In this document: positions 52,912 through 64,000 of the stretch, piece after piece | Position numbering within the stretch: position 1 is the stretch's first letter | Layout: each line of letters begins with the position of its first letter | DNA from: Sipunculus nudus | Lineage: Eukaryota > Annelida > Sipuncula > Golfingiida > Sipunculidae | Direction of reading: 5' to 3' | DNA length: 64,000 nt | Assembly: GCA_026874595.1 (NCBI GenBank) | Contig: CM049309.1 | Span: forward strand, 68,678,926 to 68,742,925 | Position numbers and translations under genes: made by a program | The notes under the pieces: generated by a model | What the model was told of the DNA's origin: nothing | The model's database searches: none | The model's input: only the letters and a program-made list of their open reading frames with translations

Positions 52912-54807
52912 GCACCGAGTTGTAATGCTGGCTTGTGCCGACAATGTATAAAGCAGAGCGGGCGCCTGACTGCCAACAGCAAGGCCCTCAAGAGTCCATC
53001 AATTCGATCGGGCTCTCCGGGAATTACGAAAAGCCAAACATTAATACCCAAATGTATCAAACAGCAGTTCCCATGTTGACTTTACGCCAGGGTAGGCCTA
53101 TTTGGCGCGGTAGGATAATATTTTGACGCAAGCAATTTCCAAGCTTATACACAAAGGAAATATGGCACGTGGCTTCATAAAACTTGGCAGAGCTATGTAC
53201 TGTATACGTGTCAGGGCCCCCCCCCCCCACCCTTCAGGATGTCAATTCATATCACAAATGCATTTCAACGAACCCGGTATTTGGTTCGCCCGTTTTGGTT
53301 GGCTGACAAGTATATTTGTTTTAACTATAATGGCAACCTCTTGATTAATTGTAATGTATTAATATTTATCTATATTGTATCTATATTATCTAATATTTAT
53401 CTACAGTCGTTAATTATATGCTTATTAATTTACACGGATTTTGTTTTTCATTTTTGCGCCATAGGTTAGTTCTTTGACACCAAAATCCCTCATTAGCAGT
53501 GAATGATATCTTACCTTATATTTAATACTGACAGGGATTGGACAAGCGCATGAATGTATTGATATATCATGTCAAAACGGATTACGCTTATAGTAAGAGT
53601 AGGATTAATTTGGTGATAAAATAAATATAAATATAGATGTATTGAATTGACGTTGATGGAGTCGAGATATCGTTTGTAATCTGATCTGTTAGCTCTGACT
53701 GACAGGTCCTGCCTGAATTTTAATAAAAGAACTAGTCCAGTAAGAGCCGATGGCAATTGATTTTTTTCTTTGGAGATGGACATAATTAAAACTTCCTGTA
53801 ATAAAAGTACATATTTATGTAATAATGTCTATTTGTTCAATTAAATTAACTTGAAAATGTGATAGCAGAATGGAAGAACTGTTTCTCAACAGAAAGGGAG
53901 GAAAAGATAAACTGTTTGAACAGTAATAAAATTTTACATAATGTATCAAAAATATTATCATTATGAAACACAGACTTAAACAATTGACCCATGGGTCATG
54001 ACGCTCAGCTGACTGGGAAGAGATTCGCAAAAGGAAATTTTATCATCTGAATGGTAGTATATACCCATTCAACTGAAGCATCAAACAGATTAACCAACAG
54101 GCCAAGATTGTGTCTGTATTTATATATCTCAAAAATAAGGAAAAATGCGAAACTTAAAAAAAAATACAGGTGGCTCCACCAGTGTGCAGAAACTAATAAA
54201 AACACTCAATGGCCAATATCCATGCAAAGAATCATGGTGACTTCTGCATTAGTGGCCCTGATACTTCAGCTTTTGTGTCAAATTATCCATTATTCTGAGG
54301 GATACTTCGGAGTCCTATAGCTTGAGGGATATGGGAAACTGAGACCTAATTTCAGGTTTCCACAGGCTCTTTTCATGGGCCTCCTTGCATGACAAGAATG
54401 AAGATTCTAGGTCCAGTTGTTACAGTTTGTGCCATGTTAACAGATAACAGCATCCATAAAGGTCTCAAAAATAGAGAAAAAAAATCGAAAATTGAATAAA
54501 ATACAGGTGGCACCACCAGTCTGCAGAAACTGATGAAACACTCGATAATCAATATCCATGCAAACAATCATGGTGATCTCTGCATTAGTTGTTCAGATAC
54601 TTCTGCATTAGTGGCCCTGATACTTCAGCTTTTGTGTCAAATTATCCATTATTCTGAGGGATACTTCGGAGTCCTATAGCTTGAGGGATATGGGAAACTG
54701 AGACCTAATTTCAGGTTTCCACAGACACTTTTCATGGGCCTCCTTGCATGACAAGAATGAAGATTCTAGGTCCAGTTATTACGATTTGTACCCTGTTGAC
54801 AGATAAC

Positions 54808-54911
54808 TATATCCTTAAAGGTCTCAAAAATAGAGAAATAAAATTGTACAAATTTGAAAAAATACACGGGGCGCCACTAGTCTGCAGAAACTGATGAAAC
54901 ACCTCTTGATC
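54808..54911 (+). repeat. 104-bp duplicated segment, copy 1
   Basis: Identical by eye to 55415-55518 (offset 607). It is joined to the 486-bp segment by a deletion relative to the second copy. Confidence 0.9.
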
Positions 54912-54923
54912 CTCTTACGATTA

Positions 54924-55409
54924 CGGTTACGATTTGTGCCTGGTTAACGGATGGACAGACGGACAGACAAACGGACGACGGACAAAGAGTGATCGCAATA
55001 GCTCAGCATGATTGAAAGTCAGCTGAGCTAAAAACTAGTATTCCCCGTCGTGGAGCGTGGTGGTGCAACAGTTAGGGCTCTTGGTTGTGGGTTTGCATGA
55101 TGTTAAGATCAATTCTTAAATCAATTAAAACCCCATAGGAAAAGCCTTAAAAGATCATTCTCGACTTGTAGTGAGAATTAAACATATATATTAAAGGTGT
55201 CTCATTTTATTTAACTCCATTCGAAAACCAAGTATCTGACATATTTATCGTGACTTTTTTTGCAACTTTTTTGCTAAAGAGGAGCCGGATGTAAGACAGG
55301 ATTATAAGCATTTACCATAAACTTCGCCATTTTGAACGGCTATTTCATCATGTTCAAACTGGGTTAGTAAGTGCTTCGGAAAACAACAACAACCCGTTAT
55401 TATTCGTCC
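54924..55409 (+). repeat. 486-bp duplicated segment, copy 1
   Basis: Apparently identical to 56407-56892 (offset 1483). It contains GGACAGACGGACAGACAAAC, the hairpin TAGCTCAGC/GCTGAGCTA (54999-55007, 55022-55030), CTAG at 55035 and a weak tRNA-like block near 55045-55120. Confidence 0.92.
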
Positions 55410-56406
55410 TATTATATATCCTTAAAGGTCTCAAAAATAGAGAAATAAAATTGTACAAATTTGAAAAAATACACGGGGCGCCACTAGTCTGCAGAAACTG
55501 ATGAAACACCTCTTGATCAATATGTAAGCCAAAAATCAAGACCATCGGTGTTGTAGTTATTCGAGATGTTGCAGTTTTTTTTTATCAAATTTTCCATTAT
55601 TCTGGGGGATAATTGGGAGCCCCACAGCTCAAAGGATATGGGTAACAGAGACCTAATTTCTGGTTTCCATGGACTTTTCATAGGTCTCTCACTGTGTCAA
55701 GAAGGAAGATTCTAGGTCGAGTCTTTACGATTTGTGCCCTGTTAACAGATGTTCATATTTTTAAAGGTCTCAAAAATATAGAAAACAATTCGTAAAAAAT
55801 CGAAAAATACAGGTGGCGTCACCAGTCTGCAGGAACTGATGGAACATCTCATGATCAATATGTATGCCAAAAATCATGATCATCAGTGATGTAGTTAATG
55901 AGATATTGAAGTTTTTGTATGAAATTTTTGACAATTTTGGGGGGGGGGGGGGTACTTTTGGGCCCCATAGCTAAAAGGATACGGGTAACAGAGACCTAAT
56001 TTCTGGTTTCCATGGAGACTTTTCATAGGTCTCTTACTGTGTCAAGAATGAAGATTCTAGGTCCAGTTTACACGATTTGTGCCCTGTTATCAGATGTTCT
56101 CATTTTTAAAGGTCTCAAAAATAGAGAAAAAAAAATGGTAAAAAATCGAAAAATACAGGTGGCGCCACCAGCCTGTAGGAACTTATGGAACATCTCATGA
56201 TCAATATGTATGCCAAAAATCATGACCATCAGTGATGTAGTTAATGAGATAATTGAAGTTTTTGTATGAAATTTTTGACTATTCTTGGGGGGTACTTTGG
56301 GGCCCCATAGCTCGAAGGATATGGGTAACAGAGACCTAATTTCTGGATTCCACGGAGATTTTTCATCGACCTCTCAGAATGTCAAGTTACAAGATTCTAG
56401 GTCCAG

Positions 56407-56892
56407 CGGTTACGATTTGTGCCTGGTTAACGGATGGACAGACGGACAGACAAACGGACGACGGACAAAGAGTGATCGCAATAGCTCAGCATGATTGAAA
56501 GTCAGCTGAGCTAAAAACTAGTATTCCCCGTCGTGGAGCGTGGTGGTGCAACAGTTAGGGCTCTTGGTTGTGGGTTTGCATGATGTTAAGATCAATTCTT
56601 AAATCAATTAAAACCCCATAGGAAAAGCCTTAAAAGATCATTCTCGACTTGTAGTGAGAATTAAACATATATATTAAAGGTGTCTCATTTTATTTAACTC
56701 CATTCGAAAACCAAGTATCTGACATATTTATCGTGACTTTTTTTGCAACTTTTTTGCTAAAGAGGAGCCGGATGTAAGACAGGATTATAAGCATTTACCA
56801 TAAACTTCGCCATTTTGAACGGCTATTTCATCATGTTCAAACTGGGTTAGTAAGTGCTTCGGAAAACAACAACAACCCGTTATTATTCGTCC
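56407..56892 (+). repeat. 486-bp duplicated segment, copy 2
   Basis: Partner of 54924-55409. Hairpin arms at 56482-56490 and 56505-56513, CTAG at 56518-56521. Beyond 56892 the sequences diverge (GGTTTACAAC here, TATTATATAT after copy 1). Confidence 0.92.
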
Positions 56893-59329
56893 GGTTTACA
56901 ACTTCATACAATTAGGACAGGTAGATATGATGTCCCCATGGATCTTATTTCGTTTCGTGAGTACAGGACACTAGGATATATTCGTGTCGCGAGTGCAACG
57001 CCCTCGATGGAGCCTCTTGAACAAAATGGGTGCGACTTCTTTACCCCTACAAGATTAAATGTATAGCACGCCTGAGTGGCTGAAAAATGTTGAATAAATA
57101 TAAACCATGTAGTATGGCCTGTTACTGCTGCACAGGCTGTATGCTCCCAGGGAGCCTAACAAACCTACAAAAAAGAAAAGGTCCGAAAGAATGGTGACAA
57201 GACATTGTCGGGAATATCTAATAATGTCTCCAGGAATGCCTATTTCTTCATGAATGATAAAAGCGGGAGACAGGAAAGATATCCGCCAATATTTAAGGTT
57301 TTTTATTACATCAACTGTATTTTATGGCCGGAGTAAAATCGCACGGAAAATCCTTGGCATCGTGAATTTTGTTATTGCGGATCATCCGACTGGACTTAAA
57401 ATGAAAATCGAACCGGCAGCGCTAGATCTACGGAACCTGCCATTTTCCGGCCGACAAAGACCGGCTTAATTTATATTTGATAATGAAAAAGTTCATACGC
57501 CTATAGGTATAAAGCTTGTCGCCAAATTGTCAATCCCATGGTTATGCACCATGTTAGCTTTACTTACCGGAAAGTACTTATATATGTCGGTTTTCATTTT
57601 TCAGTTAGTTGCTAACAAAGCGACACATTAACACCCGGTACATATAAAGGTACCAGTTTGAGCAATTATCGAGATGTTGTAAACCTGTCAGCGAGATGTT
57701 GGTGTCCTTGCTAACTCACAGACAGGAGGAGTTGTATTAACGACAAACCTACATACCTTGTACCAGATTGACATGTATACTTAAGTGGGTTTATACCAGA
57801 CTGGCATAAAGCCTATATTATCCTGTACGTTTATACTTGGTTCCCAATTACGGTGTACATGCATATCATAAATGTATATTGTCACTCATAGAGACAGTAG
57901 ATTTAGATTTGCCAATACTCGAGCAATTATTCGTGAATATCATATTTTGTGTTTGCCGTAGATTGAATATATTTTGGACAACTCTCCAGCTATACATTTT
58001 TATTTGTAAACCAATTTAGGAGTGTTATTAATGGTAACATTAAATCGCAAGAACCATGGGGTGGACTGAGCAACCGAAACGTTTCTCAAGGGACCGATGA
58101 TAGAACATAGCCCCAGCTGGGCTACTGTTTTATGGCCTCTTTTTCACACATAACCCCACTCCCAGTGATTCATGAGACGCGGATGGTAGCGCGAACACTT
58201 GAGTGACCGCGTGCAAAACCCGTGTTTCAGCCATCTTGGCACTTGAACCACATGTATCAGTTCGGCGGGCATATCGATCACGCACTTCATTTAAACATTG
58301 GTCAGCTCATTGAAACAAGTGCCCTGCAATCACATATTAGTGCGAGGCTGGAATTTTATCCAGATGCCTTCCGCGTACCATGTGAACCTCCGTTCATGGT
58401 AAATGTGTGAAAAAAAAATACAAATAAGTCCGCGGGACCAGCGAAACAACATATTTTCGTGCTTAGGGATTATTTAGTTACAGAGCACAGCCCGGATTAA
58501 GCTAGTGCGGGGCCTGTGGCCTAAATTATTAGAGGACTCTCAATTAAAATGAAAAAGCAGAGGAATATTATAACATCAATGAATCACTTCCCTTTATATA
58601 TACCTTTAATCTACAGTACAGCTATATGCAGGGAAAATGATTGATATCTTCAATTGTTTAGATTACAACTGAGAACATCACAAAGCATGATGAGCGTATG
58701 CTTAAATATAAAAACCTACATAAACACCTGAACAATATAATCGTTTGAATCGTTTGTTGTAAAATAGCCTCCACCTTTACCGACGTTACTAATGTTGGAC
58801 AGACATAGGATCGACGCTGCGTCTATCCCTTTGATAATCCTATTATTCAAGGCGTCTGTCTACCTATAACAAAACTGAACTAAGTACTTCTAATTTATCT
58901 ATTGCACGCTAAGAAGGTAAGTATTCCATTTATGACCTGTGCAATATCATGTCATGCTGCAAAACATTTCTTTAATGGTAAATCCCTTAAAATTAGTCAC
59001 ATGTGTATGTTCTATTTGTAGCATCTTTGTTTATTTTCTTGAATTAGAAAACTATTGAAACTTAAATGCTAGGCAAAATATAAGAAAGTCTTCTTGGTAC
59101 TTGCGCCTACCTCCGCGAACGCCACGTACGTTCAATTGAATACATAGATCGTCTAACACATGTAATTAAATCTCCTTGAAAATACTCTCAGTTGGTGAAA
59201 GATGGTGTCAGTATCAGGACCTGAACGACAGACTCAGCTGCATTTGACATACCAGCGATGCATTTATAAATTATTTTTGTAATGATCTGGTAAAAAAATA
59301 GTTATAAAGGAACTTTAAACAATGGGTAG
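56893..59329. other. Upstream flank, nothing recognised
   Basis: No exon-like ORF or clear repeat. Short ORFs of up to 71 codons lack protein-like character. Confidence 0.5.
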
Positions 59330-60480
59330 AATGACTGCCAGAGTGCTCAAAATCATGCTACTTGTCTTTAGTCCTTAGAAAATAGATCACAATGACCCTA
59401 TTTAGGTTTTCCAAGAACATTTTACCAGGAACTCCCTAGGTGCTTTGTTGGAAGTTTCTACGTCCAATTGCTAAAATATGGCTCCATCTGCCTTATAGGG
59501 TGTTAAAATAATTTCCTTTCAGATAGTTCGCAGGATATAGGTCACGTTAATAATAAATTGTGCAAGTCTGGCTATACTAAATATAGTCAGAGTGACCTTA
59601 TTTTGGATGTCCAAGAAGACATTACAATGACCTCCATTTACCTTAAGTGAATCATTTCTTGATCCAACCGTTAAATTGTTTTACCTCTCTGACTTTGTTG
59701 GTACTTAAATTGAGGTTTATCGCTCTTAGCTTACATAATATAGACCATCATGACCTCATTTAAGGTGCTGAAGGGGATTTGGCCAGGACCTTGAATGTTA
59801 AATAAACTGTTCTAGGTCCTACCGTTATGACGTATGAATATCTGAATTTAACATTGGTTTAATCATGTTTTTGTACAGTTCAAAGAATAAAGGTCGTAGT
59901 GACCTGACGTCATGGTTTCAAAGGAACCTTGCCAAGGAACTATCTGCATTGAGTTACATTACAATGTTCTAAGTCCAACGGTTAAATGTAGTGCCCTGTC
60001 TGTCTTGGTGCTCAAAATCATGTTTTTGGCCCGTATCTTTCACAATACTGGTTTCCATAACATAATATCAGGTATATATGAGGAGATTTGCCCTCTGACT
60101 GTCTGGGTACTCAAAATCGAGTTTTTGGCCTGTAGCTCGCACAATATAGGTCGCCATTACCTGGCTCATCATTCCAAGAAGATTTGTCCAGAAACACCCG
60201 TTACAAGTTTCTAATCCTAACGGATCCAGTTAGTGACAAATGGCATTCAGGGTGCTAAAATCATATTTTATTTGATAGCTCCTAGAATATAGGCCACAGT
60301 GACCTAATTTCTGGTTTCCAAGGAGCTTTTTCTACGTTCTGGATGCACAGTTGAACTTTTCTAATTGAAACGTTTATAGTTTTTTATCCTGTTAACGGGC
60401 GACGGGCCAGACGGACGAAAGGTGATCGCCATAGCTCAGATGACTTAGAGTCAGCTAAGCTAAATATCGTACGTGCTTTA
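59330..60480 (+). repeat. Degenerate tandem array with ACGG-like end and hairpin
   Basis: Blocks such as GGTxCTCAAAATCATGTTTTTG, GCTCGCACAATATAGG and CAAGGAACTxxC recur about every 130-190 bp. The array ends with GACGGGCCAGACGGACGAAA, GTGATCGCCATAGCTCAG and an imperfect stem to CAGCTAAGCTAA. Same architecture as 54040-56521, no gene. Confidence 0.65.
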
Positions 60481-60866
60481 AGATTCCTAACATGACACGT
60501 ACAGTTGTAATGTAAACTAGAATGACATTGGTAGACCGCAAAATTTACCCGAGGCAAAAAAAACAACCCCATTGTGTTTACCCCGATTTAATGGGATTGT
60601 GGTTTTCTCTGCCTATGCTCCAACCCTCCACAAAGTTTTATGAAATGCCGATAGTAATCTTGCAAACGAACAATACATACAGAGACATGGATTATAATTT
60701 ACTTCCTTAGTGGACATAATAAATAAAGGCATCACCACAGGCTTGCCGCTGAAGAAGATCTTAATGGGAGAGCTGGGGGGTCGGTCATTCGTTTTTGAAT
60801 ATACATTTTTGAATGACTAGGTTAAACTAAAATTGTATATCTAAACTGTACGAACATATTATGCTA

Positions 60867-61086
60867 TAATTTTTATTTAAACTGTATTTTAAATATTTTT
60901 TATTAGCGTTATTTTTATTATGATATCATTACTATCGTTACTAACTGGGCGGAAATATAAAACCAAGTCGGTAGTAAATTTTTATTTAAACTGTACTTTA
61001 AATATTTTTTTATTAGCGTTATTTTTATTATAATATCATTACTATCGTTACTAACTGGTCGGAAATATAAAACCAAGTCGGTAGTT
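60867..61086 (+). repeat. Tandem duplication, two copies of about 110 bp
   Basis: 60867-60975 and 60976-61086, both running from AATTTTTATTTAAACTGTA to AACCAAGTCGGTAGT. They differ by a few substitutions and one T in a T run. Confidence 0.9.
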
Positions 61087-61559
61087 CCACTGAAGAGCTC
61101 ATGACCAACAGATGTTACTACCCGCTGTATAAACAGGTAGTAAACATAATAACTGAATAAAGGCCTGGCGATGAAGAATGGAAAGGCGCCAAACTAAACG
61201 GGCCTCACGTAACGACGACAGACAGTGGGTGGGTGAGTACAGCATTATTGCTGTAATGTCTGGCTCGCTTCCGATGTGATATAGGTACACTACATCATTA
61301 GTAACAAGGAAAGGATGAGGCCTATATCAACTAGGATTTCAAAATAAATCTTTTTGATAAAACATGTATAAGGACCTGTTTTTTTGTCAGACAAGAATGA
61401 TTACAGATCATCCCTGTCCTATTGTGGAAATTTTCCAAGTGACCTATAATTATAACTCTGTGACCTTTATCTCTCAAACAGAGCGGTTAATTCTGTCTGG
61501 AGAGATTTATATTCATAAAACAGGTTTGAGATAAAAAATTATTCTAAATGACTTAAAAG

Positions 61560-62475
61560 TGACAGTCCGCCCTATCCTTGGTTGAAGGGTACATACGTAC
61601 TGCTGCCAGAATCTGTGACACCTGTATATAAAATTTAAAATGTCCAGACGACCAAAACCCCCACCCAATTGGAATTTGAGAAATGTGTACTTAGGTTGGT
61701 ATTATAGCACGAGAAATTTGACAAAATAACCAAATGTAGAATTCATAAAATCACAAAGTTAACCATGAATACAGATAAACCCATTCAGTTGAGGAGACTC
61801 TTTTTTCAGGTAAATATTTTATGTGTGATGCAGGATCTCAAAAATGATGATTGGAATCCATGTCTTATTAACAAAGCACGTATGTCTCAAAATTCAGAAC
61901 TCCCAAAATCTGTCATGGTGTGATCAAAACCTAAATAGATTAGGAGACTCCTAAGGTACAAGTGCCATATTAATTAGAAGTGAATATGCTTTAATGTACT
62001 TGAGATATCGCTGCTCATATAAAATGTAAAATTTAGAATAAAAAAATCCATAAAAATACCAAAAATCATTCAAGTGTAACCGAAAACTATTCAAGCCAGG
62101 AGACCAATAAGATGCATCTCCGATTACAAGTAGAAGTAGATATAAGTTTATCTTTTTTGACATCGCATCGCAAAAGAATTGTTGGATTCAAAATTTTTAC
62201 AAACTTTTTTGTATAATCGTGTCGCGCACATGAAACATAGAATGTATGATTAAAATGTAGAATTAAAAGATGCTAACACTTACAAAACCGTCCAGGTGTG
62301 ACCGATAAAAAAAAGGTCTGGAGATCTTAAAATACACCTGCCAGTAAATTTAGAAGTATATCCGAGTAAACTTCTGTGATTTATTGCCGCGCGTAACAAC
62401 TGTTTACGGACAGACGGACAGACAGACTAGCGCAGCTGATCACTTTATCCCCCGCTCCGCTGCGGAGGGAAAATA
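61560..62475 (+). repeat. Degenerate tandem array with ACAG/ACGG end and hairpin
   Basis: Loosely repeated blocks (TATATAAAATxTAAAAT, AAAATCATTCAAGTGTAACC, GGAGACCxxTAAGxTxCAxC) with units of roughly 150-200 bp. It ends at ACGGACAGACGGACAGACAG and hairpin CTCCGC-T-GCGGAG (62455-62467). Confidence 0.6.
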
Positions 62476-62811
62476 AGGTAAAGCAGTATTCGAAGCTTTA
62501 TTTAAAACAAAAGGCTCGTATATCAGAGTATATAAGACTTACAGCGAGCCGACCAGGTGCTCTTCAAGACCAGGTTATAATGAACTATATATCAGGTTTC
62601 TCAAAATCACACACACATGGAGTAGAACTTAGAAAACGCATAGTCGTGTTTGTACTACGAATGTTTAATATATAAATAGGGTCAATCCTTAGAGTATTTT
62701 ATGACGGAGGGAATGATCGTTATTAATTTTTCTATGGAATAAGATCACCTAAGGACTTTCTAGTTTGCACATGACTTTGTTGATTAGTTGCATACTTTGT
62801 ATAATTATTAC

Positions 62812-63292
62812 GCTCCCGAGGCAGCGGAAATCTTGCGCTTCAAAAGAAGCAACTGATTTTCACGCTGCCAGCTTTGACCGTTTATGATATATTTAGACAC
62901 CAGATGGCGGTTCGTTGTCCGCTGAAATAAACGTGCGTATGATGTGACAAGCAGCCAATAAACAATAAACAAACACTCGACAGGCATCCTGGCTCCGCCC
63001 ATTGCTGCGCTTCAAGCGCCGCTTGATGTGTTTCCGGTCGAATTTAAATTTCCCCCTCTGCATTCTCGCATCATCGACTGATTCGATTATGACATTATGA
63101 CTGTGTTAGCGTAGCCATGTATCTGTTGTCTGCAGAACTGAAACAAGCCAGCGAGGTGTGCACGCAGCCTTTGTTGTTACGTTTCGTTTGAATTACATCT
63201 TACCAACCGAGCATCTTATGTGCCCAAGGCCCTAAGCAAACCACGTCAGGGGCAATTCTCTCTGACCCTGTGGGCCTGTTCAGACGGTTACA
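62812..63292 (-). repeat. Dispersed repeat, copy 2 (about 480 bp)
   Basis: Starts CGCTCCCGAGGCAGCGGAAA and ends CCTGTTCAGACGGTTAC, inverted relative to 14806-15284. It lacks the SINE seen next to copy 1, which suggests the ends here are the true element ends. Confidence 0.75.
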
Positions 63293-64000
63293 CGGGGCGA
63301 TGAGCTGTCACTCAAAACGAAATAAAAATGATTGGCTCCTTTTGTTCCTCGGTTGTCTTTGTCTTTCAGCACAAGGTCTCATCTGATTGGACAAAAATAC
63401 AGTGTTCCCCTCTGGGGTTGCTATTCAGGATACGAGGTCATAACAAACAGCGCCTTACGATATAGGTAGTGGCCCTATAGGTAAAGCGCTGTGTAAAGAG
63501 CGTATATAATTATGAGATAAACCAATCTTTTGCTGAAGCTGCAGATAATTTCGTAATACGTGTGCGTATCTTGAAGACGATTAGTCTTACACTAATAACG
63601 TTTTATCTGATATAGAAATATGACGACTTCCCAAACATTTTTGATAACCTAAATCCTATTTATGCAAACAGATCTTTTATGTAATATTAAATAACTAAAG
63701 ACCGGGAAAATAAGTAATGCATGAAAGGGATATCAATTTAGGGCCACTTTCAAGTATTTTGTCCGTAAAGTCCAATGACCCATGGGACTTTGTTTTGGTA
63801 TTATTGTGGCTTATCTTATGAGAAAATGTTAATATCTTGCATAATTATGAGGTAAAACAGTTTTTTGGCTTGTACTTCAATTATTCTTTTCACACTTGCC
63901 AACCAATTCTATGTGTAAGGATTAATAACTATCAAACTGATTCCGGACATTTCTGACTTTATTTCATGTTAGCATTGACAGAAGGTTGCATTTAATAAAT

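Larger units (their letters stand above)
54040..56892 (+). repeat. Tandem array, units about 340-360 bp, with Helitron-like end duplicated
   Basis: Units contain ACAGGTGGCxCCACCAGTCT near 54168, 54505, 54866, 55474, 55811 and 56157, then GATACTTCGGAGTCCTATAG-like and AAGATTCTAGGTCCAG blocks. 54240-54416 and 54600-54777 are near identical. An ACGG/ACAG microsatellite and a terminal hairpin follow at 54946-55038 and again at 56429-56521. No gene. Confidence 0.85.

Overview
The window is nuclear DNA from an animal, most likely a bivalve mollusc. The grounds are one large intron-rich gene, AT-rich introns full of (TA)n microsatellites, and interspersed elements of bivalve type: tandem-repeat arrays that run into ACGG/ACAG microsatellites (the 'pearl'/CvA pattern), a LINE relic with a motif I associate with bivalve elements, tRNA-derived SINEs and a BEL/Pao retrotransposon. 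The phylum is an inference.

The only cellular gene I can support is on the minus strand, from about 52.82 kb (start) to 6.45 kb (stop). It encodes a TRPA1-type cation channel. I assembled 26 coding exons by splice signals and reading phase. They total 3498 nt, an exact multiple of three, for 1165 residues: about 16 ankyrin repeats, a cysteine-bearing linker, S1-S6 with the pore loop, a TRP-like helix, a coiled coil and an acidic C-terminus. Only the first 13-codon exon is uncertain. Exon 17, which carries the pre-S1 segment, is easily missed because a long plus-strand ORF covers it.

Intron 17 holds a complete BEL/Pao element (17594-25517), opposite in orientation to the gene. It has 876-bp LTRs that differ at about four positions, ends TG...CA and a 5-bp target duplication GTAAC. 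Its coding region is broken at about five places, including 11-bp and 107-bp tandem duplications.

The most unusual structure is at 44236-44983. Twenty extra copies of a 37-bp unit lie directly downstream of exon 5. Each unit consists of the last 22 nt of that exon plus the first 15 nt of the intron, so the array is a tandem series of 5' splice sites, 18 of 21 with an intact GT.

Layout: 1-6.3 kb, gene-free 3' flank with three related inverted-repeat DNA elements in a row. 6.3-16.6 kb, exons 26-18 (membrane domain and C-terminus). 17.6-25.5 kb, BEL element. 25.8-39.2 kb, exons 17-6. 39.2-45.1 kb, long intron 5 ending in the splice-site array. 45.1-48.0 kb, exons 5-2. 48-52.8 kb, intron 1 with a LINE relic. 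52.8-64 kb, upstream flank dominated by tandem arrays with Helitron-like ends and no recognisable gene.
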